From assembly GCF_028462125.1 (NCBI RefSeq), contig NZ_CP115468.1, positions 124,001 to 188,000 on the forward strand: 64,000 nt of DNA, given 5' to 3'. Below the pieces are notes generated by a model. The model saw nothing but the letters and a program-made list of their open reading frames with translations, did not search any database and was not told where the DNA came from. How positions within the stretch are numbered: the first letter of the stretch is position 1; each line of letters begins with the position of its first letter. The DNA comes from Leptospira sp. GIMC2001 (GTDB lineage: Bacteria; Spirochaetota; Leptospiria; Leptospirales; Leptospiraceae). Shown piece after piece: positions 35,322 to 43,876 of this stretch. Made by a program: the position numbers and the translations under genes.

Positions 35322-36779
35322 TTAGCTTTCCTCGACAGCGTATTCTTGGAATAGCGATTTTTGGTTACCTTGGTCTTGAGAACCAAATTCTACAGGATAG
35401 TTTGCTGTAAAGCAAGCATCGCAAAAACCGCCACCTTTATGTTCTGCAACTGCTTTATGCATAGAATCTACGGTTAGATATGCAATTGATTCAACACGTA
35501 AATACTTTTTGATCTCATCTAATGTGTGTGTTGCCGCAATCAATTCTTTATGTGTTGGTATATCAATTCCATAATAACATGGTGAAACAGTTGGCGGAGC
35601 AGATATTCTCATATGAACTTCTTTAGCGCCTGCTAGTCGTAACATCTTGATGATTTTGCGGCTCGTCGTTCCACGCATAATCGAGTCGTCAACAATCACA
35701 ACTCTTTTGCCATCAACTACTTCTCGTACAACGTTGTATTTGATCTTGGCACCGAAGTCACGAATCTTCTGGTCTGGTTCAATAAAAGTTCTGCCAATGT
35801 AATGCGAACGAATGAGTCCGTTCTCGTATGGAATTCCAGATTCTTCCGAATAACCAAGTGCGGCAATATTTGCAGAGTCTGGAACAGGAATCACAACATC
35901 CGCTTCAACAGGTAGTTCACGAGCAAGTTGTTTACCCAATTGCTTGCGAACTTTGTATACAGATTCATTAAAAATATAGGAGTCTGGTCTTGCAAAATAA
36001 ATATATTCGAATATACAAAGGCTGGGTTTTGCTTCTTGAAATGGATAATAGCTCTTTAGACCAGTATGATCGACTACAACCATTTCTCCTGGTTCAACAT
36101 CGCGAATATAGTTTGTATCAGTTATATCAAATGCGCAAGTCTCACTCGCAAAAACCACCGAACCATCTGTTCTCTTACCCATTACCAAAGGACGAAACCC
36201 ATTGGGATCACGAACGGCGATAAGATATCTGGGAGTAAGAATCAGAAGCGAATACGCCCCTTTGATTTCTCTAAGCGCAAGTCCCAATGCATCTAGAATA
36301 TTTTCTTCTTTGCATTTCGCCATAAGATGAACAATGACTTCAGAATCTATGGTCGTTTGGAAAATGGATCCTTCTCTTTCCATGCGATTTCTAAGATCCC
36401 ATGAGTTGACAAGGTTTCCATTGTGGGCAAGTGAGATGGGTCCAAGATGAGATTCAACTCGCAGCGGTTGAGCATTTCTTAGAAAACTTGCTCCGGTTGT
36501 TGAATATCGATTGTGACCAATTGCATTCCTACCTTGGAGCTCACTCATTTTGGATTCGGTAAAAATATTTGATACCAAACCCATTCCCGCATATCGGTAG
36601 AGATGGACACCATCACTTGAGACAATTCCGCTCGATTCTTGTCCACGATGTTGCTGGGAATAGAGTCCAAGGTAAGTAAAATTCGCTGCATCTTCGCAAT
36701 TATAAATGCCGAAGATCGCACATTCATCTTTTGGTTTGTCAGATTCTAGGGTTTCTTTCGTAATGGAAAAGAGGTTCAT
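35322..36779 (-). CDS. purF: Amidophosphoribosyltransferase
   Basis: A 485-residue enzyme making 5-phosphoribosylamine from PRPP and glutamine, the first committed purine step. The Ntn glutaminase nucleophile Cys follows a short propeptide (KPKDECAIFGIYN). The PRTase PRPP loop is VVIVDDSIMRGTTSRKI. Cysteines in PSLCIFEY, SPCYYGID and GGFCDACF occupy the four positions of the [4Fe-4S] cluster known in the Bacillus enzyme, so this is the iron-sulfur type with a processed N-terminus. It is divergent from rnd, 44 bp apart. Confidence 0.96.
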   Translation of the reverse strand: MNLFSITKETLESDKPKDECAIFGIYNCEDAANFTYLGLYSQQHRGQESSGIVSSDGVHLYRYAGMGLVSNIFTESKMSELQGRNAIGHNRYSTTGASFLRNAQPLRVESHLGPISLAHNGNLVNSWDLRNRMEREGSIFQTTIDSEVIVHLMAKCKEENILDALGLALREIKGAYSLLILTPRYLIAVRDPNGFRPLVMGKRTDGSVVFASETCAFDITDTNYIRDVEPGEMVVVDHTGLKSYYPFQEAKPSLCIFEYIYFARPDSYIFNESVYKVRKQLGKQLARELPVEADVVIPVPDSANIAALGYSEESGIPYENGLIRSHYIGRTFIEPDQKIRDFGAKIKYNVVREVVDGKRVVIVDDSIMRGTTSRKIIKMLRLAGAKEVHMRISAPPTVSPCYYGIDIPTHKELIAATHTLDEIKKYLRVESIAYLTVDSMHKAVAEHKGGGFCDACFTANYPVEFGSQDQGNQKSLFQEYAVEES

Positions 36780-36823
36780 CTATTGGTGGCCTTCCAATGC
36801 TAATATTCCAGGGTTAGATATAC

Positions 36824-38035
36824 ATGCAAATAAATTCCAGCTACATTATGGTCGATAACCCAAAGAACCTCGAGCTGGCTCTTTTTAATCTTCGAAATGC
36901 ACCGATTATCTCGATAGATACAGAATCCTCAGGATATTTTACCTATTATGCAAAGGTTTGTCTAATTCAAATCACGGCAAAATCCAAAAATTATATCATC
37001 GATCCACTCAAACTGGACAAATTGGATGCACTTGGTGAAATATTCAAAGACGCAAATGTTCTAAAAATTTTTCATTCCGCTTCAGATGATATCAAAGCTC
37101 TCAAGAAAGACTTCCATTTTGATTTTGTCAATGTTGCAGATACGATGCTTAGTTCACGATATCTTGGAATGGAGCACAATTCTCTATATGCTTTAGTTGA
37201 GCATTACCATCATAAGAAACTGGATAAAGAATTTCAGAAATCCAATTGGGAACTTCGTCCACTCAAGAAAGATCAACTTCAATATGCTGCAATGGACACA
37301 GCGTACTTAGAATCGATTTGGGAAAAAATGGAAAAAGAACTCCGAGATCGCAAACTGTATGACGAAGCCAAGTCGGAATTTGAATTTGTTGCGCAGGAAG
37401 ATATTTCACAGAAGGAAGGGGAGTCGATAAACCTCGCACGTTTTCCGGACGTTGTGAATCTTTCGCCAGTGGATCGTGGCAAAGTATATCAGATTCTTAT
37501 GTATCGTGAAGAGAAAGCCAAACGTGTCAATCGCGCTCCATTTAGAGTTTTGAACAATGAAGCGATTGTACGTTTGGTAGGAACTGAGATGAATGAGGAT
37601 AATTTCATTACTACTCTTGGCAAGAAAGATGGTTCGGAACTATTTCAGATTATGAAAGAATCCAAAATAGAACCAATCGAAGCATCGGATCTGAACAAAA
37701 GAGTTGGTGAAGATTTGGAAGGTGAAGAAAAAGATAAATTCCGAAGACTCAAGAAATGGAAAGAAGCCGTACAAAAAGCACGTCGAATGGAACATTCTCT
37801 CTTGCCTTCAAGCAAGCATCTAATACAAATTATACGAGCGAATCCAACAAGCATAGAAGATCTGAAATCTATACGAACATTTTCAGATTGGAAATGTGAA
37901 CACTATGGTCCAGCAATAGTGTCAATCTTAAAAGGCGAGCCTTTTGATGAAAAATCTTTGCAGCCAATGGCAATGATAAATAGCAAAAGAGGGCTAGCCA
38001 TGGCGAAGAAGAGGAAGCCAAGTTCTGCAAATTGA
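36824..38035 (+). CDS. rnd: Ribonuclease D
   Basis: A 403-residue DEDDy 3'-5' exonuclease. The catalytic acids are in ISIDTESSGY (Asp, Glu), FHSASDDIKAL (Asp) and LQYAAMDTAYLESIW (Tyr/Asp). HRDC-type helical domains follow at about 215-295 and 310-390 (SPVDRGKVYQILMYREEKAK, RRLKKWKEAVQKARRMEHS). It trims 3' ends of tRNA precursors and structured RNA. The Lys/Arg-rich tail (MAKKRKPSS) is typical of RNA-binding proteins. Confidence 0.92.
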   Translation: MQINSSYIMVDNPKNLELALFNLRNAPIISIDTESSGYFTYYAKVCLIQITAKSKNYIIDPLKLDKLDALGEIFKDANVLKIFHSASDDIKALKKDFHFDFVNVADTMLSSRYLGMEHNSLYALVEHYHHKKLDKEFQKSNWELRPLKKDQLQYAAMDTAYLESIWEKMEKELRDRKLYDEAKSEFEFVAQEDISQKEGESINLARFPDVVNLSPVDRGKVYQILMYREEKAKRVNRAPFRVLNNEAIVRLVGTEMNEDNFITTLGKKDGSELFQIMKESKIEPIEASDLNKRVGEDLEGEEKDKFRRLKKWKEAVQKARRMEHSLLPSSKHLIQIIRANPTSIEDLKSIRTFSDWKCEHYGPAIVSILKGEPFDEKSLQPMAMINSKRGLAMAKKRKPSSAN

Positions 38036-38090
38036 TTTTGATAGAATTCGAAACCACCTGAATTCAAGCGATATTCTGGATTCGCCCGAA

Positions 38091-38720
38091 GTGTTGGATT
38101 CACTCAGATCAGTAGAATCAGAATCCAGATTTGGCGATCCACTGCAAGCAACTCGCTCCAAGAATTTACTATCTTCGGTTGTAATGCCTTTCTATCACAA
38201 TGAAAATCAATCAACGGGATTGGTTCTCACTATGCGAAGTAAAAATTTGAAATCTCATCCGGGTCAGATATCATTTCCAGGTGGAATGCAAGAACCGAAT
38301 GAAGCAATATTTGAAACGGGTTTACGTGAATGGGAAGAAGAAATGGGAGTCTCTCGTGAGCTCCTGGAAGTTATCGGTGCGTACAAAAGTTTTGATACGA
38401 GAACTGGTTTCCATATAACACCAATTATTTGTAAATATCTTGGACAGTTTGATTTTTCCATAAATCCGGCTGAAGTGGAGACTTGGTTTCGTCTTGATCT
38501 TGCAGAATTGCAAGAATTGGATTTCTATTCTATGGATTATGGAGATAAACTAGGACATCGGATCCACTATTTTGATCTGGGAGATCGTGGTCTATTGTGG
38601 GGTGCGACTTGTGAGATCATTTTAAATTTCCTTCATGATTTTACCGATTTTCAACGTAAGCCGATTGTCGTTCAACCCAATCTCACAAAACCTCCTTTCT
38701 TCCAACCACCCAGTAAATAG
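38091..38720 (+). CDS. Nudix hydrolase, CoA pyrophosphatase-like
   Basis: A Nudix protein of at least 209 residues with the Nudix box GGMQEPNEAIFETGLREWEE-EMGV and, just before it, the NudL-type signature LTMRSKNLKSHPGQISFPGG, typical of coenzyme A pyrophosphatases (CoA to 4'-phosphopantetheine and 3',5'-ADP). The first usable start is a GTG at 38091. The same frame stays open and looks coding upstream (IDFDRIRNHLNSSDILDSPE from 38031), overlapping the end of rnd, so the real start may be earlier at a rare codon. Confidence 0.85.
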   Translation: MLDSLRSVESESRFGDPLQATRSKNLLSSVVMPFYHNENQSTGLVLTMRSKNLKSHPGQISFPGGMQEPNEAIFETGLREWEEEMGVSRELLEVIGAYKSFDTRTGFHITPIICKYLGQFDFSINPAEVETWFRLDLAELQELDFYSMDYGDKLGHRIHYFDLGDRGLLWGATCEIILNFLHDFTDFQRKPIVVQPNLTKPPFFQPPSK

Positions 38721-38768
38721 TAGTATTTTCCCTATTGATTTTTTTGTTAATCTTCCGAAGTACTTAAG

Positions 38769-39953
38769 GTGAGGACTCATCGGCAGAGATTTACAATATT
38801 TTTATATGTTCTCGTGATTGGCTTTATAAACTCACCTATTCAAAACAGAAATCTCTATTCTCAGAGTCAGGTCAATACCCCACGTTCACTGATGTTTATC
38901 CTTGATGCGAGTGGTTCAATGAATGATCGAATGAATGGCTCCTCTCGAATGAAGATTGCAATAGAACAGATGGAACGGTTTATAAAAAATTTACCGTCCG
39001 ATACTGAGGCTGGATTGGTTGCTTATGGGAATCGTATTCCTGGATGTGATTCGGCGAGACTTTATTCTCCACTGAAACGCGGTGGCGCGAGAGATATCGT
39101 TGCAAAACTTCCATTATTTTTTCCAGCTGGGTCAACACCGATAGCTAGAACTTTAGAGTTGGTAAGCAAACATCTATTAACCGGTCATCCTAACACAGAA
39201 ATCGTACTGATATCTGATGGAGTAGAAAGTTGTGATGGTGATCCAGCAAAAGAAATCCAAAAGATTCGACTAACAAATCCAAATGTAAAAGTACATGTTC
39301 TCGGTCTGGATGTGTTGCCAAATGAAGAAAGAGATCTGCACTATCTTGCAGGAGTCGGAGATGGAAAATATTTTCCCATCAAAAGCAAACAATCTATGGA
39401 AAATGCTCTTACATCCATATGGACAAGAGAGCCCATAAAAGAAGTGAACGATCCCAATCTTCCCATTTTTCCTGATCCTTCAGCTCCCAAGAAAGAACCT
39501 TATCGTGCAAAGCCAGAATCCAATCCTAAGCCACCTGTTGACATTTCACCTAGCAACGATTCTATTCCATATATAAAGATTACCAATCTAGAGAAGACCA
39601 AAACTGCGAAAGGAGAAAGTGAATTTCTTGTATGGTATGAATATGAAGGCAACAAGGAAGATTCGGAGTATACAGCAATGTTATTATTCTATCCAGACTC
39701 TGGAAAAGATGCATCGCAAATTCCAAACTTGCGTGAGAAGAAAGCTCCGGCAATTTCGCAATCAGTATCTGTTGATCACAGTCAGAGAAAAGGGAAGGGA
39801 TATATCCGTATCCGAATGCCAGAAACCAATCAAATTCGCGTAGGTGCCGAGCTTTGGGAGACGAATTCGATTCCCAAATCAGTCGCTGTAGCCTCAAGTA
39901 AAAATCTGAGCGACGCAAAAAGTACTGAAACTTTTGATCAGATCTTTAGATAA
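38769..39953 (+). CDS. Von Willebrand factor A domain protein
   Basis: The 394-residue product, starting at GTG, has an N-terminal hydrophobic signal (FTIFLYVLVIGFINS). Residues about 40-215 form a VWA domain with an intact MIDAS metal site (FILDASGSMND, later SDGVESCDGD). A Pro-rich linker (PNLPIFPDPSAPKKEPY) and a C-terminal beta domain of about 130 residues follow. Such exported proteins bind ligands through a metal ion. It is adjacent to an exported TPR gene, probably a functional pair. Confidence 0.82.
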   Translation: MRTHRQRFTIFLYVLVIGFINSPIQNRNLYSQSQVNTPRSLMFILDASGSMNDRMNGSSRMKIAIEQMERFIKNLPSDTEAGLVAYGNRIPGCDSARLYSPLKRGGARDIVAKLPLFFPAGSTPIARTLELVSKHLLTGHPNTEIVLISDGVESCDGDPAKEIQKIRLTNPNVKVHVLGLDVLPNEERDLHYLAGVGDGKYFPIKSKQSMENALTSIWTREPIKEVNDPNLPIFPDPSAPKKEPYRAKPESNPKPPVDISPSNDSIPYIKITNLEKTKTAKGESEFLVWYEYEGNKEDSEYTAMLLFYPDSGKDASQIPNLREKKAPAISQSVSVDHSQRKGKGYIRIRMPETNQIRVGAELWETNSIPKSVAVASSKNLSDAKSTETFDQIFR

Positions 39954-39960
39954 TCAATGT

Positions 39961-40512
39961 ATGAGATTCTATTTTTCCTTGGGTTTTCAAATAAGAACAG
40001 TGATCGTATTTCTTGGAATTGTAGGAACTTTATTATACAGTAACTCAATCATTGCGGAAGAGTTTCCCGATCTATATAAATCCTATTCTGAAGGCTCAAA
40101 TTTTCAAGGTGATCTCGTCCTTCGAAAGGCACAAAACTACTACCAAGACAAATTCTATGAACAATGCATTCAAGAATTGAAGACTTTTTCCCTTGTTTAT
40201 CCAAATCATCCCAAAAAAGCCGCTGCACTTCGATTACTCGGTGAAGTTCATGAGAAAAAACGAGACTATAACCTAGCAATCGATGCACAAATGGCTATAT
40301 ATTTGGACAATCCCTCATCTAAGGAAGGATTTATAGCCTTTCTAAGTGCAGGTCGATCCTATCTGAAAATGGGCGAAGTTGCGCATGCAAGAAAGGTTTT
40401 TCAGGAAATTTTGGATGATTCCTTTTTCCCAGACATAAACAAAGAAGCAGAAATGGAATTGAAGCAAATTAAAATACTAAGTCAGGAAATTGGACAAAAC
40501 CAGGATTTTTAA
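39961..40512 (+). CDS. Exported TPR protein
   Basis: The ATG at 39961 lies 7 bp after the VWA gene stop; the frame is open slightly earlier inside that gene. The 183-residue product has a hydrophobic N-terminus (IRTVIVFLGIVGTLLYSNSI) and at least three tetratricopeptide-like helices pairs (RKAQNYYQDKFYEQCIQELK, ALRLLGEVHEKKRDYNLAID, FLSAGRSYLKMGEVAHARKV), resembling the outer-membrane lipoprotein BamD or YbgF repeats. It is likely periplasmic. Function unknown. Confidence 0.75.
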   Translation: MRFYFSLGFQIRTVIVFLGIVGTLLYSNSIIAEEFPDLYKSYSEGSNFQGDLVLRKAQNYYQDKFYEQCIQELKTFSLVYPNHPKKAAALRLLGEVHEKKRDYNLAIDAQMAIYLDNPSSKEGFIAFLSAGRSYLKMGEVAHARKVFQEILDDSFFPDINKEAEMELKQIKILSQEIGQNQDF

Positions 40513-40597
40513 TAAAAATGGTTTTTATTTTTACATTGGAAAAGATTTCATGGAACGGAGCCGATACTAATCAAGAAGATCCTCTGGTACTATCAAA

Positions 40598-41809
40598 ATG
40601 TCTTTTTTTAATATAGTAAATTATACTCCAAACTCTTACATCATCGTTGAAGGGAAGAAGGACGCTTATAATTTTTTCATCATTCGTGAAGGAAAAGTTA
40701 AAGTTAGCCGTGAAAACCCGGTAGTTGGAGAGGATCCCAATCAAGTTTTGGGGCCTGGAGATTTCTTTGGTGTAGTCGCTGCGATGAGTCAGCATGCTCA
40801 GATCGAATCTGCGATTGCACTTTCCAATGTATCTTTGATTTCGGTGAGTTTCGATCAATTCGGAACACTCATTCAGAAAAGTACTGCAGTCGCTATGAAT
40901 ATCATTCGGTTCTTCTCAATGAAGCTCCGACAATTCGATTCAACGATCACTCGCTTATCTTTTAGAAATGCAGTAGAGGAAGATCCCAATGAACTTTTCC
41001 AGATTGGTGATTACTACTACAATCAGCAAAATGCAACACATGCAACTTTTGCTTACCAATCTTATCTCAAATATCTGCCCAATGGTCAATATGCAGCCCA
41101 AGCCAAACTGCGTCTCCAGACACTCAACCAACCTCTTACGGGGTCGGACATTGATTATACCAAATTCAATCGTGCTTACGCAGACAATGAGATGGTATTC
41201 TGTGAGCATGAACCGGGTAAGGAACTTTTTATCATTCAGAAGGGCAAGGTAAAGATCACTAAGATTGTCAATAACAATGAAGTGATGCTCGCAGTTCTTC
41301 AAAGCGGAGACATTTTCGGAGAGATGGCAATTCTTGACAATAAACCAAGATCAGCATCAGCAATTGCATGGGGTGAAGTTGATCTTCTTGCCATCAACAA
41401 AGCCAACTTCGAGGGAATGGTTAAAGCGCAACCTCAATTGGCTACTCGATTGATCACTCTATTATCTGAAAGAATTTGGACTGCATACAAACAATTGGCG
41501 AACTTGATGATTAGCGATCCTCAAGGAAGGATTGCAGATACTCTTCTAACACTTGCCGAAAAGAACCGGGTTAAGATTGCTCCTAAGTCCGCATACAATT
41601 TTGAAATAGGAACAAAAGATCTTCTCAAGATGGTTGGTCTTACTGATCCCAAAGATGAATTGATGGTTCTTGATTTGATAACTAAGAACAAATTTATTCG
41701 ATTGGATCAAGGTAAAATTAGCACTACAGATTTAGCCGAGCTCGAAAAACTTGTACAGTTTTATCGCAAAAAGGCTCATATGGAAAACAAGATTAAGAAA
41801 AATAAGTAG
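40598..41809 (+). CDS. Dual cyclic-nucleotide-binding regulator-like protein
   Basis: The 403-residue protein has two cNMP-binding domains of the CAP fold: residues about 5-115 (IVEGKKDAYNFFIIREGKVK, GPGDFFGVVAAM) and about 190-310 (EHEPGKELFIIQKGKVKITK, LQSGDIFGEMAILDNKPRSA). The second keeps the phosphate-binding GEMAILDNKPRSAS cassette; the first is degenerate there. A tetratricopeptide-like linker lies between. The C-terminal about 90 residues (LADTLLTLAEKN...TKDLLKMVGL) resemble a Crp winged helix. Probably cAMP-responsive. Confidence 0.85.
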   Translation: MSFFNIVNYTPNSYIIVEGKKDAYNFFIIREGKVKVSRENPVVGEDPNQVLGPGDFFGVVAAMSQHAQIESAIALSNVSLISVSFDQFGTLIQKSTAVAMNIIRFFSMKLRQFDSTITRLSFRNAVEEDPNELFQIGDYYYNQQNATHATFAYQSYLKYLPNGQYAAQAKLRLQTLNQPLTGSDIDYTKFNRAYADNEMVFCEHEPGKELFIIQKGKVKITKIVNNNEVMLAVLQSGDIFGEMAILDNKPRSASAIAWGEVDLLAINKANFEGMVKAQPQLATRLITLLSERIWTAYKQLANLMISDPQGRIADTLLTLAEKNRVKIAPKSAYNFEIGTKDLLKMVGLTDPKDELMVLDLITKNKFIRLDQGKISTTDLAELEKLVQFYRKKAHMENKIKKNK

Positions 41810-41850
41810 GCAAATATCAGCCTTTCGATATTTTAGTGAGTGTTACGACT

Positions 41851-42147
41851 ATGAGTGAAAAAATAAAAACAGAAGAATCTGGAGATTTAATTAAAATAAA
41901 ATTTTTAGATCAAATCTTAGATGGAAATTCTCCAGAGCTTAGAGATACTTTGAATGCAGTATTGGAGAAAGGTAAATCAGAAGTTCAATTGGATTTAGAA
42001 AAAGTCGTCATCGTTAGTTCTCTCGGTATATCTCGATTGCTCTCATTCAAAAACAAAGCCGATGAGAAAAATATTAAAGTGAATATTCAAGACAAGCTCC
42101 GAGAAACTTTGAAGAAGTTAATGCTGGATCAATTCTTCGGACTTTAA
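41851..42147 (+). CDS. STAS-domain anti-sigma factor antagonist-like protein
   Basis: A 98-residue STAS domain protein (SpoIIAA/RsbV-like). The loop VVIVSSLGISRLLSF carries the serines at the usual phosphorylation site. Such proteins release a sigma factor or another partner when unphosphorylated. The ATG at 41851 is preferred; a GTG five codons upstream is possible. It follows the cNMP-binding gene by 41 bp on the same strand, possibly cotranscribed. No kinase or phosphatase partner is nearby. Confidence 0.85.
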   Translation: MSEKIKTEESGDLIKIKFLDQILDGNSPELRDTLNAVLEKGKSEVQLDLEKVVIVSSLGISRLLSFKNKADEKNIKVNIQDKLRETLKKLMLDQFFGL

Positions 42148-42204
42148 TCTTTTTCTATCAACGCGAAACATTCTCCAATTTCTCCACGGACAATTTAAAA
42201 TCTT

Positions 42205-42507
42205 ATGTTTGAATCCTTAGTTGGCTTAAAAATTAAAGACGATGATTTATACACGGAATATCGCAAAAATATGATTCCGATACTGGAAAAGTATGAAGGT
42301 GGCTTCCGCTATGACTTTAAAATTCAAGAAACTTTAAAAAGTGAACATTCCGATTCAATGGATCGAGTTTTTATTATCTACTTTAAGGATAGAAAGTCCA
42401 AAGAAAGTTTTTTCTCCGACCCCGATTATATAACTGTTAGAAATAAATTTTTTATACCAGCGGTTGAATCCACTCATATACTTTCTGAGTATGAGAGAAA
42501 TAATTAA
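42205..42507 (+). CDS. DUF1330-like small protein
   Basis: A 100-residue soluble protein with a ferredoxin-like dimeric alpha-beta barrel pattern: LVGLKIKDDDLYTEYRKNMI, then ILEKYEGGFRYDF, then VFIIYFKDRKSKESFFSDPD. The YEGG.. and F.S..Y motifs are those of DUF1330 proteins. No catalytic residue can be assigned. It lies 57 bp after the STAS gene on the same strand. Confidence 0.65.
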   Translation: MFESLVGLKIKDDDLYTEYRKNMIPILEKYEGGFRYDFKIQETLKSEHSDSMDRVFIIYFKDRKSKESFFSDPDYITVRNKFFIPAVESTHILSEYERNN

Positions 42508-42575
42508 ATTTCAAAAGTCTAAAAACCAAACCTAATTCGAGAAATGCACTGGAATTGTGTCATTGAACTTCTGCA

Positions 42576-42899
42576 TTATTCTCCTGTCTCATACCCTAGA
42601 AGTATTATATCAGCACCAAATTCATCTTTTTCAAAAAGCAAATCAGCTTCTTCAATCTCATACTGACTTAATGCTAGGCTAGAATTCTTTTCATCAATGC
42701 CTGATTGAAAAGACCATTGAAAAAACATGGATACTCCAGCAGTAAACAAAAGAATCGCAGCTGCATATTGAATTTTACGAAATAGAGAATTAACGCTCTC
42801 TTCGGATTCTTTATGGATTACTGCATTTGCAATTCCTTTTGCCCAATTAGGGTCTTGCATTCTTTTTTGTATTTCATCATTCATTGTTGAATTTTTCAT
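42576..42899 (-). CDS. Predicted membrane anti-sigma factor
   Basis: A 107-residue protein with a short cytosolic N-terminus (DEIQKRMQDPNWAKGIANAV), one membrane segment (IQYAAAILLFTAGVSMFFQW) and a periplasmic tail rich in Glu. Its ATG lies 23 bp inside the end of the ECF sigma gene, the usual arrangement for translational coupling of sigma and anti-sigma. Similarity to known anti-sigmas is weak, so the call rests mostly on context and topology. It would be the CnrY-like partner in the locus. Confidence 0.65.
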   Translation of the reverse strand: MKNSTMNDEIQKRMQDPNWAKGIANAVIHKESEESVNSLFRKIQYAAAILLFTAGVSMFFQWSFQSGIDEKNSSLALSQYEIEEADLLFEKDEFGADIILLGYETGE

Positions 42900-43383
42900 A
42901 AATAAACTTCCTCGCTCTTGACAACCGCGACTTGACAGTTCCAGGAGCTATATTCAAAAATTTTGCAATTTCGTCGCCTGATTTACCTTCTTTTGTTAAT
43001 CTTATCACATCTCGAAAATGTTCAGGTATACTTTGAAGAATTTCTTGGTATTCCATTTCATCTAAGATTGAATTCTCTGCAGACGGCTCGGAAGGAAGAG
43101 GATTCTGATTTTTTAATTTCGCTTCTTTCTCCCATTCTCTCGTGTAACGTTGATTAAATCTAATTGATTCGTTCTTTGCAATTGTATAAGCCCAATTGCC
43201 TAATGTTTTTGATTTTTCTTCATCTAATCCATGCTTATCTATATAACGATAGATTCGAAGATAAGTTTCTTGCGCAACATCATCAATCGAATCCACCAGA
43301 GCAGTATTTAGATATCTCTGAATCGCAGACAGCACCGCCCATTTGGTGGTGCTGACTACTTGTTCAAACTCGTGGTTAGTCAC
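42877..43383 (-). CDS. ECF RNA polymerase sigma factor
   Basis: A 168-residue sigma-70-family factor with region 2 (VDSIDDVAQETYLRIYRYID, then LGNWAYTIAKNESIRFNQRY) and region 4 (LQSIPEHFRDVIRLTKEGKS, GDEIAKFLNIAPGTVKSRLS). Domain 1 and region 3 are absent, as in ECF factors. It overlaps the anti-sigma gene downstream by 23 bp and the Spy/CnrX-like gene upstream by 8 bp, forming a three-gene unit that probably senses envelope or metal stress and controls its own operon. Confidence 0.92.
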   Translation of the reverse strand: MTNHEFEQVVSTTKWAVLSAIQRYLNTALVDSIDDVAQETYLRIYRYIDKHGLDEEKSKTLGNWAYTIAKNESIRFNQRYTREWEKEAKLKNQNPLPSEPSAENSILDEMEYQEILQSIPEHFRDVIRLTKEGKSGDEIAKFLNIAPGTVKSRLSRARKFIYEKFNNE

Positions 43384-43810
43384 GTTTCTTTTCCCATTTA
43401 TCTTTTTTATCTTTCATCTTTTCATGATGTTTCTTCATCATCTCTTTGTGTTTAGCTTTTTGTTCAGCAGTCAATATTTTATTAACTTCTGATCTATTGT
43501 CTATCCAGAGCATTTTCATATCAATTTTGGCTTTAGAAAGCTCTTCCATCTTTGCTCGGATCTTTGGTTTGTCTAATTCATCAGCAGCTAAGAGAGCATG
43601 TAATTCTTCTTTTGCTTTCTTGATAGAAGTTTTGTAAGCTTCTTTTTTAGATTTTGAATCATTTTGAATCTTATCTACTTGAGCTTTTTGCTCTTTCGTT
43701 AATTTCAAATGTTTCGCCATATGTTCAAAATGGTCGCCACCATCAGCAGATAGGCTTACTCCTCCAATCAGAAGTGCCGTTACAAGAATCGATTTTAAAC
43801 TGTTGTTCAT
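43376..43810 (-). CDS. Periplasmic Spy/CnrX-like metal or envelope-stress sensor
   Basis: A 144-residue protein with signal peptide (ILVTALLIGGVSLSADG) and a helical, highly charged mature part. It has LTKEQKAQVDKIQNDSKSKK and ILTAEQKAKHKEM, the two LTxxQ motifs of the Spy/CpxP/CnrX family. His and Met clusters (HFEHMAKH; KHKEMMKKHHEKMKDK) suggest metal contacts. The stop overlaps the sigma gene by 8 bp. In the cnr/ncc type systems a protein of this kind binds Ni or Co and releases a sigma factor through a membrane anti-sigma. Confidence 0.8.
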   Translation of the reverse strand: MNNSLKSILVTALLIGGVSLSADGGDHFEHMAKHLKLTKEQKAQVDKIQNDSKSKKEAYKTSIKKAKEELHALLAADELDKPKIRAKMEELSKAKIDMKMLWIDNRSEVNKILTAEQKAKHKEMMKKHHEKMKDKKDKWEKKRD

Positions 43811-43876
43811 AGATGTTTCCCTCTTTTGTTAAGTATACCTCGTAATGATCTCTAAGGTTCCCTAATTAAAAAAAAA

